From Flavobacteriales bacterium (GTDB lineage: Bacteria > Bacteroidota > Bacteroidia > Flavobacteriales_F > PHOS-HE28), in contig JADJOG010000006.1 in assembly GCA_016713865.1 (NCBI GenBank), forward strand, positions 1 to 64,000: a stretch of DNA of 64,000 bases, written 5' to 3'. Under the pieces are notes generated by a model. That model ran no database searches and was not told where the DNA came from. It saw nothing but the letters and a program-made list of their open reading frames with translations. Shown piece after piece: positions 17,897 through 27,701 of this stretch (position 1 is the stretch's first letter; each line of letters opens with the position of its first letter). The translations under genes and the position numbers were made by a program.

Positions 17897-19153
17897 ATGC
17901 GACTAGGTTGCTTGGCCTTCCTGCTCGTCTTGCTCATGCCTGAAGCCAGGACTCAAGATTGGTTGGTTCTGGATATGATGGGCACAGGGCTGCCGAGCAA
18001 TACTGTTGTGGATATCGATTCTGATTCAAATGGGGTGGTCTGGCTGGCAACGGATTGGGGTTTGTGCCGTTGGGAGGCAGGTGGTCTTGAGGTGTTCAAT
18101 GTGGGCAATTCAGGATTACCGGATAATGTCACGCGTTGTGTTGAGGTTGATGATGATGATGCGCTTTGGGTAGGCACTTCTGTCGGTGGTGCTGCACGTT
18201 ACGATGGTCAGGTGTGGGAGGTGTTCAATACATCGAATAGCCCAATGCCAGATGACCAGGTGAATACCATACATGTGGATCATCAAGGCTGGGTCTGGTT
18301 CGGCACAGTGACTGGTCTAGCCTGTTACACTGGATCCGAGTGGCGGCTGTACAACTCTTCCGAAGAGAGCTATAATGGACGTATCCTGAACGGGGATCAC
18401 ATTCTCTCAATTGGAACCCGGCCTGATGGATTGGTCGCTTTAGGCACGCTGAACGGCGGCTTCCATTTCCTAACCGACACCTCGGTTCATTTCTTCACGA
18501 CATTCAACTTCGGATTCTTCGACAATACCCAGCATGCGGTTCATCTGGACTTGGATGCCAATGAACGCTGGTTGGCTTGTCCTGCGGGCGGTTTGGTGCG
18601 GCAGGTGGGCGATTGGTACGGCGGGAGCTGGTTCCAATACACCACTTTCAATAGTGACCTTCCAAGCAATGCATTGAAGGACGTCGTGGGCGACGGGAAT
18701 GGAGGATTATGGCTCGCTGCTCAAGTAGGTGGCCTTGCTCGGAGGTATGCGACCGGCTCATATCAGCGCTACCAAACCTCCAATTCAGGGATTCCATCGA
18801 ATCAGCTCAACTGCGTGCACGCGGCGGTCGACGGTGCGGTTTGGGTTGGAACTTATGATGGGGGAGCCGCGCGCCTCGACCCGGCTTCAGGACTCAATGA
18901 GACATTGAAGCCGGAACTGGATTTCCGAATATGGCCCAATCCGAATGAAGGTTCCTTCACGGTTTCCCGGTTGAACGGTAAGTGGCCTGCGAGCTGGCGA
19001 GTCGCGGATGCCCTCGGCAGGGTTGCAGCGCAGGGCATCGCTGCTGGTCCCATCGATTTCAGAGTGGACCTTCCTTGGCTGGCGCCTGGGTCTTGGAGCT
19101 TCGCTCTGTACGACGGAAGGACTACAACCGTGCGTTTATTCATGGTGCATTGA
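17897..19153 (+). CDS. Secreted beta-propeller protein with two-component-regulator propeller repeats and T9SS domain, 418 aa
   Basis: The signal peptide MRLGCLAFLLVLLMPEARTQ is followed by about six Reg_prop-like repeats. Each has the pattern LPSNTVVDIDSDSNGVVWLA / LPDNVTRCVEVDDDDALWVG / DDQVNTIHVDHQGWVWFGT / LPSNALKDVVGDGNGGLWLA / IPSNQLNCVHAAVDGAVWVG. In sensor kinases such repeats form extracytoplasmic propellers; here there is no kinase, only the propeller and a T9SS type A domain (FRIWPNPNEGSFTVSRLNG, VADALGRVAAQGI, APGSWSFALYDG), so it is a surface or released binding protein. The ligand is unknown. The frame is intact. It starts 12 bases after the preceding gene and is probably co-transcribed. 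Confidence 0.85.
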   Translation: MRLGCLAFLLVLLMPEARTQDWLVLDMMGTGLPSNTVVDIDSDSNGVVWLATDWGLCRWEAGGLEVFNVGNSGLPDNVTRCVEVDDDDALWVGTSVGGAARYDGQVWEVFNTSNSPMPDDQVNTIHVDHQGWVWFGTVTGLACYTGSEWRLYNSSEESYNGRILNGDHILSIGTRPDGLVALGTLNGGFHFLTDTSVHFFTTFNFGFFDNTQHAVHLDLDANERWLACPAGGLVRQVGDWYGGSWFQYTTFNSDLPSNALKDVVGDGNGGLWLAAQVGGLARRYATGSYQRYQTSNSGIPSNQLNCVHAAVDGAVWVGTYDGGAARLDPASGLNETLKPELDFRIWPNPNEGSFTVSRLNGKWPASWRVADALGRVAAQGIAAGPIDFRVDLPWLAPGSWSFALYDGRTTTVRLFMVH

Positions 19154-19186
19154 CCTTGAGAAGGCCGTAGGGTATCTTGCGCGGCC

Positions 19187-21789
19187 ATGAAACACACCTA
19201 CACGCGTTTCTTCTTCAAGGGTATTGCGTCGGCGCTCCTAGTGCTTGCCTTCAGTGTGCCTAAGTCAGCCCAAGCGCAGTGCTCAACGGCTACTGCCAAG
19301 ACTTGCCAATGCAAGGTGACCGGTCAAACCAATTGCGAACTCCTGCCGGATATCCAGATCAGCTGGTATGCTCTGGCGAACTATGCCAGCGGCCCGAATC
19401 AATTCGCTCAGAATGCAACCGGCAATGCTGGGCGCTTGCAGGTCAGCGGGAGCACGCCCAACCAAGGGTTTGGTCCACTGGAGGTGCGCGGGGTCAATTC
19501 CCAGAACCAGCGCACCTTCATTTGCGGGCCAGACACCATTACCGTAGGCCATCTTGCGAATGACAATAACGGATTCGCCTGCGACAATGGCTACGAAGCA
19601 AGGCAACGTCTGTATCAGCGGATTTACAGGAAGGATGGCAACACGATGTCCTACACCGAGGAGCTTCGTGGTACGATGACCTATCACCCAACGCATAATC
19701 ACTACCACGTGGATGATTGGACGACCATGACCTTGCGAATTCAGCAAGCTGGGGTGAGCGATCCGCGGCAATGGCCGATCGTAGCATCTGGTGCTAAGCT
19801 TGGATTCTGTCTCATGGACCTGAGCACATGCCCTTCCAGCCCCGGCCATTGCCGTACCTCGCAGGTTTACAATCAAGGCACAGCGCTGAATAGCTCCAGC
19901 AACTTCCCGAATTACGGTTTGGGCATTGGCTACAGCTGCTCAGAGAATTTTCAGGGCATAAGCTCTGGCAAAACCGACATCTATAGCGAGAGCCTGGATG
20001 GCATGTGGATCAATCTTTTGCCAGGGGATCCAGGCCAACCGGTGCTTTGCAATGGCAGTTACTGGATCGTGGCTGAGGTTGATCCACGCAACGCATGGAG
20101 GGAGGAGAATGAGGAAAATAACTATACGGCCATCCCGATAACGATCAATACGCAGAAGGCAGCAGGTAGCGGCGGCACAGGCAGCCTAATGACCAACAAA
20201 CGAGCGCTCATCGCAACAGGTGAGACCATTACCCTAACGGCCACACCTGGTTCCAGCTACCTCTGGAGCAATGGTGCCACCTCACGCTCGATCACCGTTT
20301 CCACTGCGGGCACTTACTCCTGCACGGTCACTGCGCCATGCGGTTCAATAGCGACGCCAAGCATCACGGTTAGCTTGCTCGCTCCGCCTTCAACCCCGCC
20401 AGTTGGAACTGGCACCACAGTGCTCGTGGGCAATCCGGCTTCCATCTCTGCCACCGGCACGAATGTGCGCTGGTATGATTCCGCTTTGGGCGGCAACCTG
20501 GTGGGGACCGGGAATACGCTGAATATTCCCGCGCTGAATGCGACCACCAACTATTGGGCAGCCGCCTCGAATGTTTCAACAGGGACCGCGGTGAACGCCG
20601 GGAAGTCCGATAATTCTGGTGGTGGCGGTTATTTCAATGGAAAGCATTGGCTCTATTTCGATGCATTTCAGCCCTTTAACCTGGTCTCGTTCAAGGTGTA
20701 TGCGAATAGCCCTGGCAAACGCCAATTCGTCCTGCGCGATCAGCTCGGTAATCTCATCCATGAGAAATTCGTGGAACTGCTCCCCGGTATGACTGAGGTT
20801 GTTGTGAATTGGCCGGTGCCCGCAGGCGTGCAGCACGCCATTACCGCGTTCGACGATAACAGCGATGTGTATCAGGACCTTTATCGCAATAATGCTGGCG
20901 TTTCCTACCCATATGCCATCGGCAGCTTGGGCTCCATCACGGGCTCTTCGGGTGGAAGCGGTGTGTACTACTTCCTTTACGATTGGCGTGTGACCACGAA
21001 CGATGTCATTTCCGAGACGGCCCGGACAATAGTGACTGCTACAGCACACCCTGGTGTTGGAACTGATGTGAAGGTGATTCTAGATGGCCCTTACGACCCT
21101 TTGACAGGCCTGATGGCGGATGGTCTCAGGGCGTCTTCGCTTATTCCTACATCGGAACCATTTACCTCATTGGGATTCACGCACGTCAATGGCGGAGGGG
21201 GAGAGGTTGTATCGCCCGCGCTGCTCGCTGTTACCGGCTCCAATGCCCCAGTGGACTGGATCATGCTGGAATTGCGTAGTGCCTCGACACCATGCAAGTG
21301 GTGGCAACTCGCAGCGCTTTGGTGACGCGTAGCGGCAATGTTGTTTCCGGTTCTGGCGGAACGGTTCGTTTCAATCTCCTCGATGGCAATTACCTCTTGG
21401 CTGTGAAGCACCGCAATCACTTCGGCTGCATGACCGCAGCCGCAGTTGCTTTGAACGCCGGGGTTGTTACCGTTGATCTGCGTTCACCAGCTACGCTGAC
21501 TCATGGCACCAATGCGCGTAAGGTGCAAGGTTCAGTATTGACCCTTTGGTCCGGAAATGTCGAGCGCGATCAGTTCTTGAAATACGTTGGCGAGTCAAAT
21601 GACCGTGACCCGATATTGTTCGCCATCGGAGGATCGGTCCCTACGAATACCATTACCGGTTACTTGCCAGCTGATATCAATCTGGATGGTGTAGTGAAGT
21701 ACGTTGGTGAGTCCAACGACAGGGATCCGATTCTTTTCAACATCGGCGGTTCCGTGCCTACGAACACCCGGAATGAGCAATTGCCGTAA
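19187..21789 (+). CDS. Secreted lysyl oxidase-domain protein with Ig-like domains and EF-hand-like tail repeats (one frameshift)
   Basis: Signal peptide to about residue 31. Residues about 40-315 form a lysyl oxidase domain. A copper talon H167-x2-H170-N-H172-Y-H174 precedes V-D-D-W, matching the HQHYHSMDEF region of animal LOX. K204 in GAKLGFCLMD aligns with the human LTQ lysine in GHKASFCLED, and Y266 in DIYSESLDGMW aligns with the LTQ tyrosine in DTYGADIDCQW; all three sites are therefore retained. An Ig-like domain (TITLTATPGSSYLWSNGATS) and an Ig_7-like domain (RWYDSALGGNLVGTGNTL) follow. The frame changes near 21291, and the continuation ends in two 39-residue repeats (KYVGESNDRDPILFAIGG and DINLDGVVKYVGESNDRDP) that resemble dockerin-type calcium loops in place of a standard sorting domain. 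It probably acts outside the cell, oxidising lysines if active. Confidence 0.82.
21580..21780 (+). repeat. Two 117-bp EF-hand/dockerin-like tail repeats in the lysyl oxidase-domain gene
   Basis: Near-identical codons for KYVGESNDRDPILF-IGGSVPTNT begin at 21580 and again at 21697. The second is preceded by ADINLDGVV, a D-x-N-x-D-G loop typical of calcium-binding dockerin or EF-hand segments. Confidence 0.75.
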
Positions 21790-21846
21790 TCTAGCGGTCT
21801 GCTCGCTTCAACGATTTCCCCTCAAGCCCCAACCAAAACCACTCGA

Positions 21847-24800
21847 ATGAGACTCATTTCCCTTCTATTGTCGCGCTTTTCCCCGGCTGCGATCCTGGCA
21901 CTGTTGTGCCTGCCTTTCAGCGCATCAGCGCAGTTGCCATCTTCAGTCGATATTGACTTGGCGCCTGGTGCAACTGCAACGACCATGGATGTGCGCCTGA
22001 AGGCGAATGGCCAGTCCTTCAATGAGGTGATCAGCGGCTTGACCTTCACAGTGCGTTGGGTCGATACCTCACCCGCGACAATCGGTCAAGCCTCCACTGC
22101 AGCTTGGTGCCCCGCCCCGAACAATGCCTTTTCGCCGGGGTCATTGGATGGCACTCTCACACCTGGAAACGGATTCAAGTACCGTACATACACGGGAATC
22201 GGAACACAGCAGATTGGCTTATCCGAGGATTTGTTTGGTTGCGGACCGGATGGTCAAACATTGCCTGCGAATACTTGGGTGACGGTTGCGGTAATTACTG
22301 TGAGTAACAATTCGGGATGCACTGAATTCCAGATTGTTAACGATGCATTTACAGCTGCCAACAACAAGAATTTCTTCGTGTCGCTTAATGGCACGCAAGG
22401 ACTGGCGGGCGCTATTGAGCCAACAACTGTGCTCCGGGGCTCCTGCACGGCGGATTGCGCAGGCGTAATTGGCGGACTGCCAGCCTCGATGGTTGTGGAG
22501 TATGCTCTGGTGGTACCACTGGAGTCACGCCGCGTACCCCGGCTTCAGGCACTTTCAGCTATGCGGGAACGCCATATTGCGCGAATGCGGGAACGGCTAC
22601 GGTAACTACCAATGCCACTTCGGGAGGCACATACAGCAGTGCGGCTGGTTTGAGCCTTAACAGTTCAACCGGCGAGGTGACACTTGGTACAAGCACGCCG
22701 GGGAGCTACACGGTGACCTATACGGTGGCAGCTTATGGCACTTGCCCGCAGTATCAGACAACGGCTTCCATTGCTGTAAGTGCGGTGCCGGTCGCCGGCG
22801 CGTTGAGCGGCACTCCCCAAGGCATCTGCGTCGGTGGAACCACGACCTACACGATCAGCGGCAATAGCGCCGCAGGCATCTGGGGCACTCAGAACCCTGC
22901 GGTCGCAACGGTGGTGAACGGGGTGGTGACGGGCATTGGCGTCGGCACCACTAACATTACATATACGGTGGCCTCTGCTGGCTGCAATGATGCAACTGCC
23001 ACGCGCTCGGTAACGGTCACCGCAGCACCGGTTGCCGGCACGCTCAGCGGCACTCCCCAAGGCATCTGCATCGGCGGCACGACCACTTACACGATCAGCG
23101 GCAACAGCGCTGCAGGCACCTGGGGCACGGATAACGCCTCGGTGGCCACGGTGGTGAACGGGGTGGTGACGGGCCAGGGCGCGGGCACCACGAACATCAC
23201 TTACACGGTGGCTGGCGCTGGCGGCTGCGGCCCCGTATCGGCTTCGCGGTCGGTGACGGTGACGGCGCCCTCTGTGGCGGGCAGCGATCAGCGGCACGCC
23301 TCAGAGCATCTGCATCGGCGGCACGACCACTACACGATCAGCGGCAACAGCGCCGCAGGCACTTGGGGCACGGATAACGCCTCGGTGGCCACGGTGGTGA
23401 ACGGGGTGGTGACGGGCCAGGGCGCAGGCACCACGAACATCACTTACACGGTGGCTGGCACTGGCGGCTGCGGGCCTGCATCGGCCTCGCGGTCGGTGAC
23501 GGTGACGGCGCCCTCTGTGGCGGGCACGCATCAGCGGCACGCCTCAGGGCATCTGCATCGGCGGCACGACCTACCTGATCAGCGGCAACAGCGCTGCAGG
23601 CACTTGGGGCACGGATAACGCCTCGGTGGCCACGGTGGTGAACGGGGTGGTGACGGGCCAGGGCGCGGGCACCACGAACATCACTTACACGGTGGCTGGC
23701 ACTGGCGGCTGCGGCCCTGTATCGGCTTCGCGGTCGGTGACGGTGACGGCGCCCTCTGTGGCGGGCACGATCAGCGGCACGCCTCAGGGCATCTGCATCG
23801 GCGGCACGACTACTTACACGATCAGCGGCAACAGCGCTGCAGGCACTTGGGGCACGGATAACGCCTCGGTGGCCACGGTGGTGAGCGGGGTGGTGACGGG
23901 CCAGGGCGCGGGCACCACGAACATCACTTACACGGTGGCTGGCACTGGCGGCTGCAATGCTGCGACGGCCACGCGCTCAGTCACGGTCACCGCTAATCCT
24001 AGTGCTCCTGGAGCCAGGCACCTATGGCCCGCTTTGCTCGACCGCTTCGCCAATCAACCTAGGTGGCACACCGAGCGGTGGAACATGGTCTGGTGCCGGT
24101 GTTAGTGGCACGGCACCCACACGTTCAATCCAGCCGCTGGAACGCAGCTTCTTACCTACACCATAACCGTAAACGGCTGCAGTAATAGCGCTTCAACGAC
24201 CGTTTCGGTAGGTGTTTGCGATTGCGCGGGCGTGGTAAATGGAACGGCTTTCATTGACGCATGCAACAACTGTGTAGGCGGCACCACGGGTCAGACTCCT
24301 TGCAGCAACGACTGCGCAGGTGTTCCTGGTGGTACGGCGAGCATCGACCAGTGCAATGTCTGCTCTGGCGGTACTACAGGCATCACCCCGAACAGCACCT
24401 GCACCGATTGCGCTGGTGTGATTAACGGATCGGCCAGCATCGACCAGTGCAACGTCTGCTCTGGTGGCACCACCGGTATCACGCCGAATAGCACCTGCAC
24501 CGATTGTGCTGGTGTGATCAACGGATCGGCCAGCATCGACCAGTGCAACGAGTGCTCTGGCGGCACTACCGGCATCACGCCGAATAGCAGCTGCACGGAT
24601 TGCGCTGGCGTGGTCAACGGCACGGCATTCATCGATAACTGTCAGAACTGCGTTGGTGGCACTACCGGTCAAACGCCTTGCGCGAATGACTGCGCAGGAG
24701 TTCCTGGTGGCTCGGCCAGCATCGACCAGTGCAACGTTTGCTCGGGCGGTACCACCGGTATCACCCCCAACAGCACCTGTCTCGATTGCGCGGGCGTGAT

Positions 24801-27200
24801 CAACGGATCGGCTAGCATCGACCAGTGCAACGTCTGTTCAGGTGGCACCACCGGCATCACCCCGAATAGCACCTGCACCGACTGCGCAGGTGTGATCAAC
24901 GGCACGGCGAGCATCGACCAGTGCAACGTTTGCTCAGGTGGCAACACAGGCATCACGCCGAATAGCACCTGCACGGATTGCGCAGGAGTGATCAACGGCA
25001 CGGCTTTCATCGATAACTGCCAGAACTGCGTTGGCGGTACCACTGGACAGACGCCTTGCTCAAATGATTGTGCAGGAGTTCCCGGTGGCACGGCCAGCAT
25101 CGATCAGTGTAATGTGTGCTCGGGCGGTACCACCGGTATCACCCCCAACAGCACCTGTCTCGATTGCGCGGGCGTGATCAACGGATCGGCTAGCATCGAC
25201 CAGTGCAACGTCTGTTCAGGTGGCACCACCGGCATCACCCCGAATAGCACATGTACGGACTGCTCGGGCGTGATCAACGGATCGGCGAGCATCGACCAGT
25301 GCAACGTTTGCTCTGGTGGCACCACCGGCATCACGCCGAACAGCAGCTGCACGGACTGCGCAGGTGTGATCAACGGTACGGCCTTCATCGATAACTGCCA
25401 GAACTGCGTTGGCGGTACCACTGGACAGACGCCTTGCGCAAATGACTGTGCAGGAGTACCTGGTGGAACGGCCAGCATCGATCAGTGCAATGTGTGTTCG
25501 GGTGGTACCACCGGTATCCCCCCCAACAGCACCTGTCTCGACTGTGCGGGCGTGATCAACGGATCGGCCAGCATCGACCAGTGCAACGTCTATTCGGGTG
25601 GAACCACCGGAATCACGCCGAACAGCACTTGCGCCGACTGCGCTGGAATACCGAACGGATCGGCCAGCATCGATCAGTGCAACGTGTGCTCGGGCGGAAC
25701 AACTGGTGTTGTACCGAATAGTACGTGTGCTGATTGCGAGGGCGTTCCGAATGGGACGGCATTGCCAGGTACCGCGTGCGATGATGGAAATGCGAATACG
25801 GATTACGACGCATATAACAACAACTGCCAGTGCGTGGGCATTCCGATCGGAGGCTGCACCGAGAATCTGACCCTTGAACTCGTTACGGATGATTCCGGCA
25901 ATGAAACCTCATGGGAAATTCGTGATCTGGGAACGAATGCAGTGGCTGCGAGCGGTTCAGGCTACCAGGACAACGCGCTTTCCACAGTTGATATCTGCCT
26001 CGCTGAAGGTTGCTACCGACTTGAGGTATTTGACTCCAGTGGTGATGGAATCGCAGGTGGAGGATACATCCTGCGTACAGCGGGTAATCCCGGAAGTCGC
26101 ATCATCGATAACCGCAACAACTTCACAACGGGCGGTTCAAGCGCCATCGCCAATGGCGAAGGATTCTGTTTACCGCTTGGCATCAGCCGTCTGATCTTCA
26201 ATAGCTGTGATAAGCTTGACTATGTGAACAACAACTACATGGTCGCGAATGATGAGGCTGCGGTTAACGCTGTCTGGGTGGTGAATGGCGCGAACAGTGT
26301 TCAGAGCTCCAGCACGGGCTACGAGTTCTGGTTCTTCAACCCGAACGGCGGTTATTCTTTCCGTCGCTTCCGCAGTCATTCAACATCAGATGGCTACCCC
26401 GCTACCGGACCGACCCGTGCTTGCCACATCAGGCTTAATTCATGGGCGACTAGTAACCATATCCCGGCCTTCGTGCTCATGAACGCGCGGGTTCGAAGCC
26501 GTGTGCTGGGTGTGAACAATGAGTGGGGGCCTGCTTGCCGCTTCAAGATCGATCCGGTTCGTGCTGCTTGCCCATTGACTCAACTTGAGAATCTTCCTGG
26601 CAGCCAGTTCTACAGCTGTAACGTGAGCCGCACCTGGGGAAGCAATGGTGTCCTCTATTGCAAGAAGGTCACCGATGCGACCCAGTACCAGTTCCGTTTC
26701 CGGAATGCTGAATTGGTGAATCCAGTTGTGCGCACGCGGACAACCTGGAATCTGCAACTCAATTGGACGCCAGCATTGCCCAATGGCACATATCAGGTGG
26801 ATGTTCGCGCGTTCAAGAATGGCCAATGGTGCATTTCAGGTGATGAATGGGGCGAGACCTGTTTGGTGACAATCACTGGTTCTTCGGCAATGGTTGTGAA
26901 TCCGTCGAACCTGAAGTGGGTGGTTTCATGGATTCCGAAGCCCAGCTTCTCCTGAGCCCGAACCCGAATCGTGGCGATGCGCTGCAGGTTCGTTTCTCCG
27001 GTGGGGATGTTCGTGGAGACCATGCTGTCATCGAGGTGTTCGACCTCGTTGGACAGCGCGTGATCAACCAGCAGATTCCCGTTACTGATGGCGTCGTGAA
27101 CACTACTGTTGGCGTGGAAGGGATGGCCAGCGGCACATACCTCTTCAGCCTCACAGTTGACGGCAAACGAAGCACTCAGCGCTTGGTGGTTAGCCGATAG
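21847..27200 (+). CDS. Giant T9SS-secreted repeat protein, about 1,780 aa (multiple frameshifts)
   Basis: Signal peptide (MRLISLLLSRFSPAAILALL..., cleaved near ASAQ), then a cohesin-like domain homologous to the one from 17066, to about 22435. A single Cys-rich unit (DCAGVIGGTASLDGCGVC) spans the first break near 22477. Five tandem Ig-like/BIG2-type domains follow (22794-24000), then another beta domain, 16 Cys-rich units (24220-25731), a domain with CYRLEVFDSSGDGIAGGGY, and two modules with ANDEAAVNAVWVVNG and PLTQLENLPGSQFYSCNVSR. The end is a type A T9SS domain (LLLSPNPNRGDALQVRFSGG, EVFDLVGQRVINQQ, SGTYLFSLTVDG). Apparent indels lie near 22477, 23285, 23325, 23525, 23575, 24008, 24108 and 26930. 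It is likely a long adhesin or matrix protein. A strong terminator follows. Confidence 0.78.
22794..24000 (+). repeat. Five tandem 240-243 bp repeats encoding Ig-like (BIG2-type) domains
   Basis: Units begin at about 22794, 23034, 23277, 23520 and 23761. Each encodes a domain with GTPQGICIGGTTTYTISGNS, TWGTDNASVATVVNGVVTG and TTNITYTVAG. The last three are nearly identical in DNA. The period shrinks to 241 in one unit and compensating indels garble the starts of units 3 and 4, as expected where errors or slippage hit near-identical repeats. Confidence 0.9.
24220..25731 (+). repeat. Sixteen Cys-rich units in four 378-bp higher-order repeats
   Basis: Sixteen units cover 1,512 bp exactly. Twelve are 32 codons (DCAGVINGSASIDQCNVCSG..., ending NSTCT or similar) and four are 30 codons (the type with FIDNCQNCVGGTTGQTPC). 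The short type recurs as every fourth unit (1, 5, 9, 13), so the array is 4 x (30+32+32+32 codons). A degenerate 17th copy follows at 25732 (DCEGVPNGTALPG). This is coding and in frame throughout. Confidence 0.92.
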
Positions 27201-27217
27201 ACTGATATCGATTCGTG

Positions 27218-27253
27218 AGCGGGGGCTGCAGCGCGGCCCCCGCTTTCTTTTTG
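27218..27253 (+). terminator. Rho-independent terminator after the giant T9SS gene
   Basis: A 9-bp stem AGCGGGGGC/GCCCCCGCT (27218-27226 with 27236-27244) is followed by TTCTTTTTG. It lies 18 bases after the stop at 27200. Confidence 0.9.
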
Positions 27254-27657
27254 TACCCTTGGGCACCTTTGCGGTTGCGTTTCCGCGCGAGCTGCGGACG
27301 GGCATTTCGACCTTGTTCTCCCGGAAATACCCGATCCTGGGTATGTGAGCACCTGAAATAGCCCCAGAACTACACGGTTCTGGGTATTGATGCCGGTCTT
27401 CGTGCGGCTGACCTTAGTCGCATGAAAATGCTCAACGCCTTCCTGCGCTGCGAACTCCCTTACCACAAGCGCTACGATCGGATAAACGACATCTGTTTCG
27501 CGATAGGTCTTCTGACCTCCACATCGCTTGTGGTTTACGTGCTCTCGTGCAGGCCCTGATCGCATCTTCCGGCTGGTGTTCTGGGAAGAATTATGGACAC
27601 GGCCGCTATACCGGAGCCCTGGAGAAATACCCGGGGCTTCGGGTTTCCCTCCACCAA
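27254..27657. other. Intergenic stretch with two inverted repeats and one tiny unsupported ORF
   Basis: About 400 bases without a recognisable gene. It holds the inverted repeat ATACCC-6 bases-GGGTAT (27327-27344) and an 8-bp one, CCCAGAAC-6 bases-GTTCTGGG (27363-27384); ATACCCGGG recurs near 27628. A possible small + strand ORF (27422-27559, 45 codons, MKMLNAFLRCELPYHKRYDR, with a hydrophobic C-terminal half) has no promoter box I can identify. Its status is uncertain. Confidence 0.5.
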
Positions 27658-27683
27658 GAAGCCCCGCACAAAGGCGGGGCTTC
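27658..27683 (-). terminator. Hairpin terminator downstream of gap
   Basis: A perfect 10-bp stem GAAGCCCCGC/GCGGGGCTTC with a 6-base loop lies 18 bases past the - strand gap stop. Confidence 0.85.
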
Positions 27684-27701
27684 AGTAGCACGAGAAAGTT
27701 C

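Noticed and set aside
22455..24105. Several separate short genes within the 21.8-27.2 kb region
   Set aside because: They carry continuing copies of one repeat type and one T9SS domain at the end; a single gene broken by indels explains them.
24220..25731. Regularly spaced repeats as a CRISPR array
   Set aside because: Repeats are 90-96 bases, contiguous, in frame and encode a Cys-rich protein; there are no unique spacers and no cas genes.
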